DNA of 64,000 bases from the NCBI RefSeq assembly GCF_029203285.1, contig NZ_CP115669.1, positions 992,001 through 1,056,000 of the forward strand, given 5' to 3'. Every line of letters starts with the position of its first letter. The first letter of the stretch is position 1. The DNA comes from Pseudomonas sp. PSE14. GTDB lineage: Bacteria > Pseudomonadota > Gammaproteobacteria > Pseudomonadales > Pseudomonadaceae. The notes beneath the pieces were generated by a model. That model was not told where the DNA came from. It made no database searches and saw only the letters and a list, made by a program, of their open reading frames with translations. This document shows positions 28,446-38,148 of this stretch, one piece after another. The position numbers and the translations under genes were made by a program.

Positions 28446-29744
28446 TCAATGCAGCTTCAAGCGTGGCTCGGTACTGCGCCCGATACGGTCCGCAATCATC
28501 AGCAGCGCCGTGCGGAACGGCCCGTACAGCGCCATCTGGTGCATGCGGTAGAGCGACACGTAGAACATCCGCGCCAGCCAGCCTTCCAGCTTCACGCTGC
28601 CCATCAGGTTACCCATCAGGTTGCCCACCGCGCTGAAGCGCGACAGCGAGATCAGCGAGCCATAGTCGGTGTAGCGGTACTCCGGCAATGGCTTGCCTTC
28701 CAGCTTCGCGAGCAGCCCCTTGGCCAGCAGCGAAGCCTGCTGGTGCGCCGCCTGGGCGCGTGGCGGCACGGTGCGTTCGCTGCCATCGCCCATCGGGCAG
28801 GCGGCGCAATCGCCGAAGGCGAAGATGTTGTCATCGCGGGTCGTCTGCAGGGTAGGGCGAACCACCAGCTGGTTGATGCGGTTGGTCTCCAGGCCGTCGA
28901 TCTCCTTGAGCAGGCTCGGCGCGCGGATGCCCGCCGCCCAGACCTTCAGGCTCGCCGGGATGAACTCGCCCACCGCCGTGCGCAGGCCGTCGGCCGTCAC
29001 TTCCTGCACCGCCGAACCGGTGAGCACGCGCACGCCGAGCTTCTCCAGCGTCTGGTGCACCGGTCGGCTGATGCGCTCGGGCAGCGCCGGCAGCACGCGC
29101 GGACCGGCCTCGATCAGGGTGATGCGCATGTTCTGCGGCTGGATGCCGGTCAGGCCATAGGCCGCCAGTTCCTGCGCGGCGTGGTGCAGCTCGGCGGAGA
29201 GCTCGACCCCGGTAGCACCGGCGCCAACGATGGCGACGCTGATCTGGTCGTCCTTGTCCTGCCCGGCGTGGGCGCGCAGGTAGTGGGTCAGCAGCAGCTT
29301 GTGGAAGCGCTCGGCCTGCTCGCGGGTATCCAGGAAAATGCAGTGATCCGCGGCGCCCGCGGTGCCGAAGTCATTGGTGGTACTGCCGATGGCGAGGACC
29401 AGGCTGTCGTACTCCAGGCTGCGCGCCGGCACCAGCTCCACGCCTTGCTCGTCGAGCGTGGCGGCGAGCTGGATGCGCTTGCCGACGCGGTCCAGGCCGG
29501 TGAGGCGGCCGAGCTGGAATTCGAAGTGGTTCCATTTCGCCTGGGCGACGTAGTTCAGCTCATCCTCCGAGGAGTTGAGCGAGCCGGCGGCGACTTCGTG
29601 CAGCAGGGGTTTCCAGATATGGGTGAGGTTGGCGTCGACGAGCGTAATGCGCGCCTTGCCCTTTTTACCCAGGGTGCGGCCGAGACGGGTCGCGAGCTCC
29701 AGCCCGCCGGCGCCGCCGCCGACGATCACGATACGATGGGACAT
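28446..29744 (-). CDS. ndh: Type II NADH dehydrogenase (NDH-2)
   Basis: A 432-residue flavoprotein with two Rossmann motifs: IVIVGGGAGGLELATRLG at residues 5-22 for FAD and VAIVGAGATGVELSAELH near 170 for NADH. The second FAD contact is FAFGDCAACP. The C-terminal amphipathic region (about 380-430) anchors it to the inner membrane. It passes electrons from NADH to ubiquinone without pumping protons, feeding oxidases such as the nearby Cyo. It is convergent with cyoE. Confidence 0.94.
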   Translation of the reverse strand: MSHRIVIVGGGAGGLELATRLGRTLGKKGKARITLVDANLTHIWKPLLHEVAAGSLNSSEDELNYVAQAKWNHFEFQLGRLTGLDRVGKRIQLAATLDEQGVELVPARSLEYDSLVLAIGSTTNDFGTAGAADHCIFLDTREQAERFHKLLLTHYLRAHAGQDKDDQISVAIVGAGATGVELSAELHHAAQELAAYGLTGIQPQNMRITLIEAGPRVLPALPERISRPVHQTLEKLGVRVLTGSAVQEVTADGLRTAVGEFIPASLKVWAAGIRAPSLLKEIDGLETNRINQLVVRPTLQTTRDDNIFAFGDCAACPMGDGSERTVPPRAQAAHQQASLLAKGLLAKLEGKPLPEYRYTDYGSLISLSRFSAVGNLMGNLMGSVKLEGWLARMFYVSLYRMHQMALYGPFRTALLMIADRIGRSTEPRLKLH

Positions 29745-29797
29745 GTTGCATTCTCATAGCTTAGGGAATCCTGTATCGGCCCGTGGCGGCACGGCGC

Positions 29798-29968
29798 TCA
29801 CGCAAGGTAGGCCAGGAGGCGGCTCAGCAAACCCAGGGCGATGACCACTGCAAGCAAGGCCCCCATCATCAGCCAGGGCTTGAAGGGGGCGCGCTGGACC
29901 TGGTGGACGGGGGAGCTGAGGTACTGATCGACCTTCTGCTGGTCTTCGGGGCTCAAGCGACTGGGCAT
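29798..29968 (-). CDS. DUF3094 family small membrane protein
   Basis: A 56-residue protein starting MPSRLSPEDQQKVDQYLSSP, followed by one membrane helix (WLMMGALLAVVIALGLLSRL). It matches the short DUF3094 proteins found beside ndh in pseudomonads. The function is unknown. It lies 53 bases before the ndh start on the same strand, so a shared transcript is likely. Confidence 0.75.
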   Translation of the reverse strand: MPSRLSPEDQQKVDQYLSSPVHQVQRAPFKPWLMMGALLAVVIALGLLSRLLAYLA

Positions 29969-30050
29969 GGGCGGCCTCCGTTTGTAATGCCGAGCATTCT
30001 AGTAGGGCTCGGGCGGCCCCTCAATGCACAAAGGGGCGAGCGGGCGTGCC

Positions 30051-30680
30051 TCAAAGGCCGACACCCATGTCGAACAGCACGGTGCGGCCGAGGCTGCCGC
30101 GCAGAAAGTCCGGTGCGTCGGTATGGGCGAACAGCACGCGGGCGAAGGTGGGGCCGACGATCGACAGCGAACGCCAGCCCTGGCGCAGGTATTCCGTGGG
30201 CGGCGGAAAAGGGGTGTTGAAGTCCGCCGTCTCACGCTTGAGGCTGACGAAGGCGAGCAGGTCCAGGTCGCGCAGATCGATGCCGCGCTCGCTGTAGTTG
30301 TGCGCTTTCTTGCGCAGCGTCGGCGCCAGGCGGGCCTGCAGGTCCGCGCAGGGAATCCGCCGTGGGCGCTGCTCGCGGCGGATCAACTGGTTGATGCTCT
30401 GCGCCATGCGCCGGCGCAGCAGTTCCTCGCGCCATTCCTCGTTGAGCCGCCGGCCCTGGTCGAGCACGAAGAACACCTCGAAGCTGGCGTCGCGAAACAG
30501 CACGTCCGGCGGCTGCTGCGCCGGCGCGATGAAGTCTTCCTGGCGATAGGGGACCTTCAGTGCCTGCAGCAGGCGCTGGCAGGCCCAGCACTCCCGCTCC
30601 CACTTGCGGCCGTTGGAGAGGAAGTCGTTGGCTTGTTCCGCCTGGCGGGTCAGCAGGCGCAGGTAGTCGGACTCATTCAT
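30051..30680 (-). CDS. DUF1780 family protein (putative endonuclease-like)
   Basis: A 209-residue soluble protein, starting MNESDYLRLLTRQAEQANDF. Residues such as the acidic/hydrophobic run PPDVLFRDASFEVFFVLDQG and the basic RREQRPRRIP fit DUF1780, which Pfam, as I remember it, describes as a putative endonuclease. A catalytic triad cannot be fixed from one sequence. ATG at 30680 is chosen because the upstream frame is unconserved and crosses the divergent promoter region of the next gene. Confidence 0.7.
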   Translation of the reverse strand: MNESDYLRLLTRQAEQANDFLSNGRKWERECWACQRLLQALKVPYRQEDFIAPAQQPPDVLFRDASFEVFFVLDQGRRLNEEWREELLRRRMAQSINQLIRREQRPRRIPCADLQARLAPTLRKKAHNYSERGIDLRDLDLLAFVSLKRETADFNTPFPPPTEYLRQGWRSLSIVGPTFARVLFAHTDAPDFLRGSLGRTVLFDMGVGL

Positions 30681-30785
30681 GCCTTCAGCATAGTTGCTGT
30701 GCATCGCAGAGGCGTTGCTGAATCGATGGGGCGGCGGGATGGACGCCCGGTGTAGACTGTCGCGAGCCATGACACCGAGGTCGCG

Positions 30786-31202
30786 ATGCTGCTTCGCTCC
30801 GCCGTTCCCGACGATCACGCTGCCCTGCGCGCCCTGTGGGAGCGCACGCCGGGCATCCAGTTGCGCCGTGACGACGACTACGAGCCCTTTGTCCTCTACC
30901 TGCGACGGAACCCCGGGCTGAGCCTGGTGCTGGAGGAGGGTGACCAGGTGATCGGCAGCCTATTGGCTGGCCATGATGGGCGCCGGGGCTATCTGCAGCA
31001 TCTGGTGGTCGACGAGGCTTTTCGTGGACGCGGGCTGGCGCGGGCGCTGCTCGACGAGGCGCTGGCCCGTCTGGCCCGCGAAGGGATCGGCAAGTCGCAC
31101 GTCTTCGTGCTCAGGGATGCGCCCGAGGCCCTTGCCTTCTGGGAGGCCCAGGCGGGGTGGGGGCGGCGCGAGGATCTACAGGTTTTCTCCGTGGGAGGTT
31201 GA
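30786..31202 (+). CDS. GNAT family N-acetyltransferase
   Basis: A 138-residue single-domain GNAT enzyme. The acetyl-CoA motif A reads [20 protein letters not shown] (about residues 69-88), preceded by the beta-strand [12 protein letters not shown]. The substrate is unknown. The next gene begins 2 bases after its stop, so it is the first gene of a three-gene run. Confidence 0.85.
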   Translation: MLLRSAVPDDHAALRALWERTPGIQLRRDDDYEPFVLYLRRNPGLSLVLEEGDQVIGSLLAGHDGRRGYLQHLVVDEAFRGRGLARALLDEALARLAREGIGKSHVFVLRDAPEALAFWEAQAGWGRREDLQVFSVGG

Positions 31203-31204
31203 GC

Positions 31205-31672
31205 GTGAAACGATTGTTGAGTGGACTGCTGTTCCTGCTGCTGTCGGGCACCGTGCTGGCGCAGGAGACGATTACGGCGAGCGGCTGGACCTTGCTGGAC
31301 CAGTTCGACAAGCCCTACACGGCCAGCCCCGAACTGCGGGTGGTACTGATCGCCCGTGACATGACCGGCAGCAAGCTGGTCAAGTCCGCTCTCGAAGGCC
31401 GCCCCGCCGACTATCTCGAAGCCCGGCATGCGGTGTTCGTCGCCGACATCAGCCGTATGCCCGGGCCAATCTCGTCGATGTTCGCCGTACCCGCCATGCG
31501 CGATTACAGCTACCGTGTGCTGCTTGATCGCGACGCGCGTATCGCCAACCGCTTCAGCGCGCAGCCGGAGGGAGTGACCTGGCTGCAGCTGGAGCAGGGC
31601 AGGGTGGTCGGCACTCGCCGCTTCGATAATGCCGAGGCGCTGCGCCAGGCCTTGGAGCGCGGCACGCCGTGA
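31205..31672 (+). CDS. Exported protein of unknown function
   Basis: A 155-residue protein starting with GTG. It has a clear signal peptide (KRLLSGLLFLLLSGTVLAQE, cleavage after about residue 19), then a compact domain that looks thioredoxin-like in its strand pattern (RVVLIARDM, ARHAVFVADI, YRVLLDRDA, VTWLQLEQGRVV) but has no Cys. Probably periplasmic. Homologs in Pseudomonas sit at the same place. It overlaps the next gene by four bases (GTGA). Confidence 0.7.
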   Translation: MKRLLSGLLFLLLSGTVLAQETITASGWTLLDQFDKPYTASPELRVVLIARDMTGSKLVKSALEGRPADYLEARHAVFVADISRMPGPISSMFAVPAMRDYSYRVLLDRDARIANRFSAQPEGVTWLQLEQGRVVGTRRFDNAEALRQALERGTP

Positions 31673-32358
31673 TTGCTGCTCAGCTGCTGTCCGAAGAAAC
31701 CCTGGAACTGGGCTGGGCCATCTATCTGCCCGTTCTGGCCTGGGCCGCCTGGCGCGCGCCCTGGCTGGAGCTGATCAGCGACTTCCGCCGCCAGCACCTG
31801 GTGTTCGGCACCATGCTCGGGCTGTTCCTGCTGTGGCTGGTGCGCCGGGATTTCGCCTCGGGGGTGTCCTTCCACTTCATCGGCATGACTGCCGTGACCC
31901 TGCTGCTGGATTGGCCGCTGGCGATCGTCGTCGGGCTGGTGGCGCAGATCGGCCTGTGCGTGATCGATCGACAGGACTGGGCCGCCATTGGTATCAACGG
32001 CATCCTGCTGGTGCTGATCCCGGTGCTGATCACCGAGCTGGCCGCCATTTTCGTCGAGCGCCGGCAGCCGCGGAACCTGTTCGTCTACATCTTCTGCTCG
32101 GGGTTCTTCCCCGCTGCGCTGGCGGCCCTGTGCAGCCTGATGCTCGGCCTGGGGCTGCTGTGGATGGATGGCCTGTTCCCCATGCCGCCGTGGATCGAGG
32201 ACTTCATCGGCTACCTGTGGCTGATCATGTTCCCGGAAGCCTTCATCAACGGCACCATCGTGACCGGGCTGGTGGTCTTCTATCCGGACTGGCTGGAAAC
32301 CTTCAATCGCACGCGCTACCTGCAGGCCCCCTGGAAGGATGACGATGGGTCGCGCTGA
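31669..32358 (+). CDS. CbiM-like integral membrane protein (energy-coupling-factor permease family)
   Basis: A 229-residue protein with six or seven membrane helices (for example LVFGTMLGLFLLWLV, FHFIGMTAVTLLLDWPLAI, GINGILLVLIPVLITELAA). The HFIGMTAVTLL region resembles the CbiM/NikM S-component of cobalt and nickel ECF importers, but no ATPase or T component lies nearby. It starts with GTG overlapping the previous stop. Transport function is inferred from the family only. Confidence 0.65.
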   Translation: MIAAQLLSEETLELGWAIYLPVLAWAAWRAPWLELISDFRRQHLVFGTMLGLFLLWLVRRDFASGVSFHFIGMTAVTLLLDWPLAIVVGLVAQIGLCVIDRQDWAAIGINGILLVLIPVLITELAAIFVERRQPRNLFVYIFCSGFFPAALAALCSLMLGLGLLWMDGLFPMPPWIEDFIGYLWLIMFPEAFINGTIVTGLVVFYPDWLETFNRTRYLQAPWKDDDGSR

Positions 32359-32465
32359 TGTTCGGCCATCGGCCAGGCGCATCGCCCCTGTCGTTTGATC
32401 CAGGTCAGTTCGGAAACGTCCTACGATCGGGGAAGCTTGGCGCCCCATTCGCGAGGAGATTGCCG

Positions 32466-32681
32466 ATGAGCATTCATAGCTGGGCAGAGCAGCGTCTTCA
32501 GGAGTTGCTGATCGAGGCGGAGGCGGCGGGGCAGGACCCGCAGTTGGTGGTGCGTGCGCTGCTCAGTGCGGCGGTGCGTGCCAACGCACAGGTGCGTACC
32601 GAGGAGGACCTGGGGCACGAGCTGCACTTCCTCGCTGACAATCTGGACGAGGAAAGGGACTACGCCTTCATGCGTCCCTGA
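32466..32681 (+). CDS. Small conserved protein of unknown function
   Basis: A 71-residue, acidic, all-helical soluble protein (MSIHSWAEQRLQELLIEAEA to YAFMRP), with no motif I can name. ATG at 32466 follows a GAGGAG ribosome site. It stands alone between the CbiM-like gene and a terminator. Confidence 0.65.
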   Translation: MSIHSWAEQRLQELLIEAEAAGQDPQLVVRALLSAAVRANAQVRTEEDLGHELHFLADNLDEERDYAFMRP

Positions 32682-32684
32682 ACG

Positions 32685-32714
32685 AAAAAGGCCCGCAGAT
32701 GCGGGCCTTTTTCA
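32685..32714. terminator. Bidirectional terminator
   Basis: AAAAAGGCCCGC and GCGGGCCTTTTT form a stem around AGAT between two converging genes; A- and T-runs flank it on both strands. Confidence 0.88.
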
Positions 32715-32721
32715 TGGGGGC

Positions 32722-32925
32722 TCAATGTCCGCGCGGCTTTTCCAGGTCGCCGGAGAACAGCTCGTCTTCCAGGTTGTCGCCGGGGATGGCGTGTTCTTCG
32801 GCGGCCCAGGCGCCGAGGTCGATCAGCTTGCAGCGGTGCGAGCAGAAGGGGCGGAATTCGCTCTTCGCGCTCCACTCCACGGGGGCGCCGCAGGTGGGGC
32901 ATTCCACGGTCATAGGTTGGCTCAT
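32722..32925 (-). CDS. yacG: DNA gyrase inhibitor / zinc-binding protein YacG
   Basis: A 67-residue zinc-finger protein with ligands in [10 protein letters not shown] and [12 protein letters not shown] (CxxC, 15 residues, CxxxC), the YacG signature. E. coli YacG binds GyrB and inhibits gyrase. Its start overlaps the coaE stop by ATGA. It is the last gene of the run pilB-pilC-pilD-coaE-yacG. Confidence 0.93.
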   Translation of the reverse strand: MSQPMTVECPTCGAPVEWSAKSEFRPFCSHRCKLIDLGAWAAEEHAIPGDNLEDELFSGDLEKPRGH

Positions 32926-33530
32926 GGTTGTCCTCCACGCAGGCCGAGATAGAACTGATGCAGGCGCTCGACCTGCTGGTGCAGGTGCGCGAGATCGCCG
33001 TCGTTGAGCAGCACGTCGTCCGCGTGCTTGAGTCGGTCTTCGCGCACGGCCTGAGCCTTGAGGATCGCGCGGACCTGTTCTTCGGACACCTTGTCCCGAC
33101 GCATGGTGCGTTCCAGTTGCAGGTGTTCCGGGGTATCCACCACCAGCACGCGCTGGGTCATGCGGTGCTGCCCGGACTCCACCAAGAGCGGCGAGACCAG
33201 GATGGCATAGGGTGATTCGGCGCGCGCCAGGTTCGCGGCGATTTCCTGGCCGATCAGCGGGTGCAGCAACTGCTCCAGCCAGCGCCGCTCTTCCTCCGAC
33301 GTGAAAATGCGCTCGCGCAGGGCCGCGCGATTGAGCTGGCCGTCCGGCAGCAGCACCGCATCACCGAAGCGGTCGACGATCTTGCCCAGGGCAGGACGGC
33401 CGGGTTCGACCACCCAGCGCGCGGCATGATCGGCGTCCACCATGTGTACGCCCAGCGTGGCAAAGTGCTCGGCGGCGGCACTCTTGCCGCTGCCGATACC
33501 GCCGGTCAGGCCCAGAATCCAGGGTTTCAT
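32922..33530 (-). CDS. coaE: Dephospho-CoA kinase
   Basis: A 202-residue P-loop kinase: Walker [13 protein letters not shown] at residues 6-17, [10 protein letters not shown] for the dephospho-CoA site, and the lid region with RxxxR ([20 protein letters not shown]). It performs the last step of coenzyme A synthesis. It lies 65 bases after pilD and overlaps yacG, the standard gammaproteobacterial order. Confidence 0.95.
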   Translation of the reverse strand: MKPWILGLTGGIGSGKSAAAEHFATLGVHMVDADHAARWVVEPGRPALGKIVDRFGDAVLLPDGQLNRAALRERIFTSEEERRWLEQLLHPLIGQEIAANLARAESPYAILVSPLLVESGQHRMTQRVLVVDTPEHLQLERTMRRDKVSEEQVRAILKAQAVREDRLKHADDVLLNDGDLAHLHQQVERLHQFYLGLRGGQP

Positions 33531-33595
33531 GGCTCTCCTTCTTGCCGGCCCAGCGACCGTCAGAACGCGCCGAACGGACTCGGCGCGAGGGAAGG

Positions 33596-34468
33596 CTAGT
33601 GGAAACCGGCGAACTGCAGATAGGTCGCGGTTATTTGATCACCCCAGAGCAGCGCAATCCAGCCGGCAATGGCCAGATAAGGGCCGAAGGGGATCGGCGT
33701 ACTGGTTTCGGCCTTGCGCAGGCGCAGGGTGATGATGCCCAGCACCGCTCCCACCAGGGACGACAGCAGGATGGTCAGCGGCAGCACCTGCCAACCACCC
33801 CAGGCGCCGAGCATGGCCAGCAGTTTGAAGTCGCCGTAACCCATGCCCTCCTTGCCGGTGAGCAACTTGAACAGCCAGTACACCGACCACAGGCTCAGGT
33901 AGCCGAACACCGCGCCCCAGAGCGCATCGCCCAGACTGGTGAACAGTCCGAAGTAATTGACGATCAGGCCCAACCACAGCAATGGCAGTACCAGCGCATC
34001 TGGCAGCAACTGGTGATCGACGTCGATCATGCTCATCGCCAGCAGCCCCCAGCCGAGCAGCAGCATGGCGCCGGCCTGCCAGCCGAAGCCATAGTGCCAG
34101 GCGATGAAGGCCGAGAGCGCGCCACAGGCCAACTCGATCAGCGGGTAGCGCTTGCTGATCGGAGCCTTGCAGGACGAGCACTTACCACCCAGCGCCAGGT
34201 AGCTCACCACGGGAATGTTTTCCCAGGCCTTGATCTCGTGGCCGCAGTGCGGGCACTGGGAGTTCGGGAGAATCAGGTTGTAGGTGGGCTGCGGCTCGCC
34301 TTCCGGCAGATCGAGAGCCAGACGTGCTTCGCGCTGCCAGTCACGCTCCATCATCCGCGGCAGGCGATGGATGACTACGTTGAGGAAACTACCGACCAAA
34401 AGCCCGAGTACGAGCGCGCATAAAACAAAGGCCAGCGGGGTGCTGGCCAGGAAGTTGAGGACTGACAT
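33596..34468 (-). CDS. pilD: Prepilin peptidase / N-methyltransferase PilD
   Basis: A 290-residue membrane aspartyl protease. The N-terminal domain has two CxxC pairs (CPHCGHEI and CSSCKAPIS) that bind zinc. The active-site Asp residues are in [11 protein letters not shown] and [12 protein letters not shown]. It cleaves and methylates PilA, FimT-type minor pilins and type II secretion pseudopilins. It starts 5 bases after pilC. Confidence 0.96.
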   Translation of the reverse strand: MSVLNFLASTPLAFVLCALVLGLLVGSFLNVVIHRLPRMMERDWQREARLALDLPEGEPQPTYNLILPNSQCPHCGHEIKAWENIPVVSYLALGGKCSSCKAPISKRYPLIELACGALSAFIAWHYGFGWQAGAMLLLGWGLLAMSMIDVDHQLLPDALVLPLLWLGLIVNYFGLFTSLGDALWGAVFGYLSLWSVYWLFKLLTGKEGMGYGDFKLLAMLGAWGGWQVLPLTILLSSLVGAVLGIITLRLRKAETSTPIPFGPYLAIAGWIALLWGDQITATYLQFAGFH

Positions 34469-34473
34469 GTGGC

Positions 34474-35691
34474 TTATACGACGTTGCCCAGTTGGAAGAT
34501 CGGCAGGTACATGGCGATGATCAGGCCGCCGACCAGCACGCCGAGTACGGCCATGATCATTGGCTCCATCAGCGTGGTGAGGTTGTCGACGGCGTTATCG
34601 ACTTCCTCCTCGTAGTAGCTGGCGACCTTGTCCAGCATGGAGTCCAGCGAGCCGGACTCCTCGCCGATGGCGGCCATCTGGATAGCCATGCTCGGGAAGA
34701 CGCCAGTGGTGCGCATGGAGAAGTTCAGTTGGGTACCGGAGGAAACGTCCTGTTTGATCCTATTCACCGCATTACGGAATACCACGTTGCCGGTGGCACC
34801 GGATACCGAGTCCAGTGCCTCCACCAGGGGAACGCCTGCTGCGAAGGTGGTGGAGAGCGTACGCGCATAACGGGCGACGGAGGACTTGTAGAGAATGTCT
34901 CCGACGATGGGGAGCTTCAGTATCGAGCGATCCACGCTGTCTCTGAATTTCTCCGAGCGCCGATGGGCTTCTTTAAATGCGAAGGTGATGGCGGCTATTG
35001 CAATCAATACGATAAACCACCAGTCCTGCAGTACTTCGGAAATGTAGATGACCATTCGGGTGAACGCAGGAAGCTCTGCTCCGAAACCGGCGAATACCGA
35101 TTGGAATTGCGGTACTACCTTGATCAGCAGAATGGCCGACACGATGATGGCGACGACGATGACCGCAATGGGATAGGTCATGGCCTTCTTGATCTTGGCC
35201 TTGAGCGACTCGGTCTTTTCCTTATAGGTTGCCACACGGTCGAGCAGGGTTTCCAAGGCGCCGGACTGTTCGCCCGCGTCCACCAGGTTGCAGTATAGGT
35301 CGTCGAAGTATTGTGGCTTCTTGCGCAGGGAGTTGGCCAGACTGTTACCGGCGGCGACCTCCTGTTTGATTTCATCTACCAGCTTCCGCATGTTCGGGTT
35401 CTCGAATCCTTCGCCAATGATGTCGAAGGATTGCAGCAGCGGAACACCCGAACTCATCATGGTTGCCATCTGCCGGGTGAACAGGGCGATGTCCAGCGGC
35501 TTGATCTTCTTACCCTTGCCCAGTAGTGAGACGCCCTTTTTGCGCACCTTGATCGGGTTGATACCTTGCTTGCGCAACTGAGCCTTGATCAGTGCTGGGC
35601 TGGTCCCCGAGAGTTCCCCTTTGATCTTCCCGCCCTTGCGATCAGTGCCTTCCCAGGTAAAGACACTGGTCTTCAATGCTTTTTCCGCCAT
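34474..35691 (-). CDS. pilC: Type IV pilus inner-membrane platform protein PilC
   Basis: A 405-residue protein of the GspF/PilC family with two repeated cytoplasmic four-helix domains (about 70-195 and 275-400) and three membrane helices (about 170-195, 220-245, 375-400). Conserved pieces are FTRQMATMMSSGVPLLQSFD and YARTLSTTFAAGVPLVEALD. It couples PilB to pilin extrusion. The gene lies 3 bases after pilB. Confidence 0.95.
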   Translation of the reverse strand: MAEKALKTSVFTWEGTDRKGGKIKGELSGTSPALIKAQLRKQGINPIKVRKKGVSLLGKGKKIKPLDIALFTRQMATMMSSGVPLLQSFDIIGEGFENPNMRKLVDEIKQEVAAGNSLANSLRKKPQYFDDLYCNLVDAGEQSGALETLLDRVATYKEKTESLKAKIKKAMTYPIAVIVVAIIVSAILLIKVVPQFQSVFAGFGAELPAFTRMVIYISEVLQDWWFIVLIAIAAITFAFKEAHRRSEKFRDSVDRSILKLPIVGDILYKSSVARYARTLSTTFAAGVPLVEALDSVSGATGNVVFRNAVNRIKQDVSSGTQLNFSMRTTGVFPSMAIQMAAIGEESGSLDSMLDKVASYYEEEVDNAVDNLTTLMEPMIMAVLGVLVGGLIIAMYLPIFQLGNVV

Positions 35692-35694
35692 GGA

Positions 35695-37398
35695 TTAATC
35701 CTTGGTCACGCGGTTGATTTCCTCGAGGCTGGTAATGCCCTGCATGGCTTTCAGCAGGCCCGAGGTGCGCAGATCGTTGAAGCCTTCTTTGCGGGCTTGT
35801 TCGGCGATCTGAATGGAATTGCCTTCTTCCATGATAATCCGCTGTAGTGCCGGCGTGATTTTAACCACTTCATAAATACCCACACGCCCCTTGTAGCCGT
35901 TCTTGCAGTTTTCGCAGCCGACTGGGGAATAGAGCTTGAACGAACCTACGCGGTTTTCCGGAAAGCCTTCGTGAAGCAGGGTTTCGCGCGGTACGTCGTG
36001 TTCCTGCTTGCAAGTTGGGCAGAGCTTGCGTGCCAGACGCTGGGCAATGATCAGGTTAGTCGATGTGGCGAGGTTGAAGGAGGCAACCCCCATGTTCAGT
36101 AGGCGCGTCAGGGTTTCCGCGGCGCTGTTGGTGTGCAGGGTGGACATCACCATGTGCCCGGTTTGCGCGGCCTTGATGGCGATTTCCGCCGTTTCCAGGT
36201 CGCGGATCTCACCTACCATGATCACGTCGGGGTCCTGACGCAGGAAGGCGCGCAGGGCTTGGGCGAAGTCCAGGCCCTGTTTCGGGTTGACGTTGACCTG
36301 GTTGATGCCTTCCAGGTTGATCTCCACTGGATCTTCCGCAGTCGAGATATTGATATCTGGCGTATTGAGGATGTTCAGGCCGGTATAGAGGGATACCGTC
36401 TTGCCCGACCCGGTGGGGCCGGTCACCAGGATCATGCCCTGCGGCTTTTTCAGCGCATCGAGATACAGCTGTTTCTGTCCCTCCTCGTAGCCCAGGGCAT
36501 CGATACCCATCTGCGCGCTGGCCGAGTCGAGAATACGCATCACGATCTTTTCGCCCCAAAGGGTGGGCAGCGTGTTGACGCGGAAGTCGATGGACTTGGT
36601 CTTGGATACGCGCATCTTGATGCGGCCGTCCTGCGGCTTGCGGCGCTCGGAGATATCCAGACCGGCCATCACTTTGAGTCGGGCGGAGATGCGGCTGACC
36701 AGTTGCACCGGCGGTTTGGCGACTTCCTGGAGCATGCCATCGGTACGGAAACGCACCCGGTAGACCTTCTCATAGGGCTCGAAGTGCAAGTCGGAAGAGC
36801 CGCCCTTGATGGCGTCGAGCAGCATCTTGTTGACGAAGCGCACCACGGGCGCGTCGTCGGCATCGCCGCCGATGTTTTCTTCCTTGCGCTCGGCATTACC
36901 GCTTTCGATATCCAGGCCTTCCAGGTCGACATCGCCTAGGTCGTCCAGCCCACCGGTAACGCTCTCGAAGAGTTTCTCGATGGCGTCGCCGAGCCGATCA
37001 TCCTCCACCAGGATGGCTTCGGTGGTTAGGCCTGTGCTGAACTGGATGTCGGTGATCGCTTGGTGGTTGGTCGGGTCCGACAGGCCGACGAAGAGCTTGT
37101 TTCCTCTGCGCCACAGAGGGAGGACGCGGTGTTGGCGAACGAGCTTCTCGCTGACCAATTCTTTGGGAAAGCTATCTCTATCCAGACTGCTCAGATCACA
37201 AAAGGCGACGCCGAACTGGTCGGCGGCCAACTCCATCATCGGGCGGCTTTTCACCAGCTTGTTCTGCACCAGGTAGGTCACCAGCGACAGCTTGTTGCGC
37301 TGTGCCTGCGATTGGGCCTCTCGCGCGGTATTCTCGTCGAGCAGTTGAGACAACACCAGTTGCCGGGCAAGGCCGGACAGGACGACTTGATCGTTCAT
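35695..37398 (-). CDS. pilB: Type IV pilus extension ATPase PilB
   Basis: A 567-residue secretion ATPase. The N-terminal GspE domain (about 1-150) is followed by the ATPase: Walker A GPTGSGKT, Asp box and Walker B GEIRDLETAEIAIKAAQTGH, and a zinc site with two CxxC pairs (CPTCKQEH, CENCKNGY). It powers pilus extension. It is divergent from pilA; the 226-base gap holds the pilA promoter. Confidence 0.97.
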   Translation of the reverse strand: MNDQVVLSGLARQLVLSQLLDENTAREAQSQAQRNKLSLVTYLVQNKLVKSRPMMELAADQFGVAFCDLSSLDRDSFPKELVSEKLVRQHRVLPLWRRGNKLFVGLSDPTNHQAITDIQFSTGLTTEAILVEDDRLGDAIEKLFESVTGGLDDLGDVDLEGLDIESGNAERKEENIGGDADDAPVVRFVNKMLLDAIKGGSSDLHFEPYEKVYRVRFRTDGMLQEVAKPPVQLVSRISARLKVMAGLDISERRKPQDGRIKMRVSKTKSIDFRVNTLPTLWGEKIVMRILDSASAQMGIDALGYEEGQKQLYLDALKKPQGMILVTGPTGSGKTVSLYTGLNILNTPDINISTAEDPVEINLEGINQVNVNPKQGLDFAQALRAFLRQDPDVIMVGEIRDLETAEIAIKAAQTGHMVMSTLHTNSAAETLTRLLNMGVASFNLATSTNLIIAQRLARKLCPTCKQEHDVPRETLLHEGFPENRVGSFKLYSPVGCENCKNGYKGRVGIYEVVKITPALQRIIMEEGNSIQIAEQARKEGFNDLRTSGLLKAMQGITSLEEINRVTKD

Positions 37399-37560
37399 GG
37401 GGAAATAGCCGGATAGAGGGTATTAAGCCTTATAACGCAGTTGGTGGGAGGTGCCAAATTGGTCGAATCCTGCTGCCGAAATTTGTCACTTCCTGCGTAA
37501 TTTCGTTTCTTGCTATCTGAAACTCCCTATGTAGGCTCAGGTTTTGGGTGTATGACTTTT

Positions 37561-37576
37561 TGGCATGGAAGCTGCT
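37561..37576 (+). promoter_or_regulatory. Sigma-54 promoter of pilA
   Basis: TGGCATGGAAGCTGCT has GG and GC 12 bases apart, the -24/-12 pattern (TGGCAC-N5-TTGCW). It lies about 50 bases before the pilA start, and the activator PilR is encoded in this window. A TTTGTCACTT segment at about 37483 is a possible PilR contact. Confidence 0.85.
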
Positions 37577-37624
37577 TTCTCAAGAATAGGTCCTAGGACC
37601 GTACCTAAAAACCTGGAGAGAACT

Positions 37625-38059
37625 ATGAAAGCTCAAAAAGGCTTTACCCTGATTGAACTGATGATCGTGGTGGCGATCGTTGGTATCCTGGCGGCTATCG
37701 CCCTGCCGGCCTATCAGAACTATATGAAGAAGGCTGCTTATACCGAAGTAACCGCTGCAATGGCTCCGTTCAAACTGGCTGTCGATGAGTGCTATGCGGC
37801 CGCTACCGGCGCTAACGCTGCTGCAAAGCTGGGTACTTGTGATGCTGGCGCCGGTGGCGTACCGGCTGCTCCGGCGACTAGTACCACCAAAGCATTCAAC
37901 TCCCTGGATGTTGTCGATGGTGTGATCACTGCCACTCCGAACGCCTACAAGGGTATTCTGGCTACTGAAACCTGTGTTCTGACTCCGACCGCTGATGGTG
38001 AGCGTTTGGTATGGAACTACAGCGGCGCTTGCTTAACTGCTGGCTACGTCAAGAACTAA
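37625..38059 (+). CDS. pilA: Type IV major pilin PilA
   Basis: A 144-residue pilin: six-residue leader MKAQKG, cleaved before Phe7, then the hydrophobic helix [20 protein letters not shown]. There are four Cys (56, 72, 117 and 136) rather than only the usual C-terminal pair; 117 and 136 should close the D-loop, and 56-72 may form a second bridge. Base composition is less GC-rich than neighbours, as usual for pilin alleles. It is divergent from pilB and next to tRNA-Thr, the classic pilin locus. The globular part differs from the P. aeruginosa pilins I know. Confidence 0.95.
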   Translation: MKAQKGFTLIELMIVVAIVGILAAIALPAYQNYMKKAAYTEVTAAMAPFKLAVDECYAAATGANAAAKLGTCDAGAGGVPAAPATSTTKAFNSLDVVDGVITATPNAYKGILATETCVLTPTADGERLVWNYSGACLTAGYVKN

Positions 38060-38148
38060 GTTGGTTTTAGGTAGGCAGGTAGGCTGTGGCATCACATGAT
38101 TAAGTCTTAATTGATAATGCATGCGATGGGTGCTAGTTTACCGCCGCC

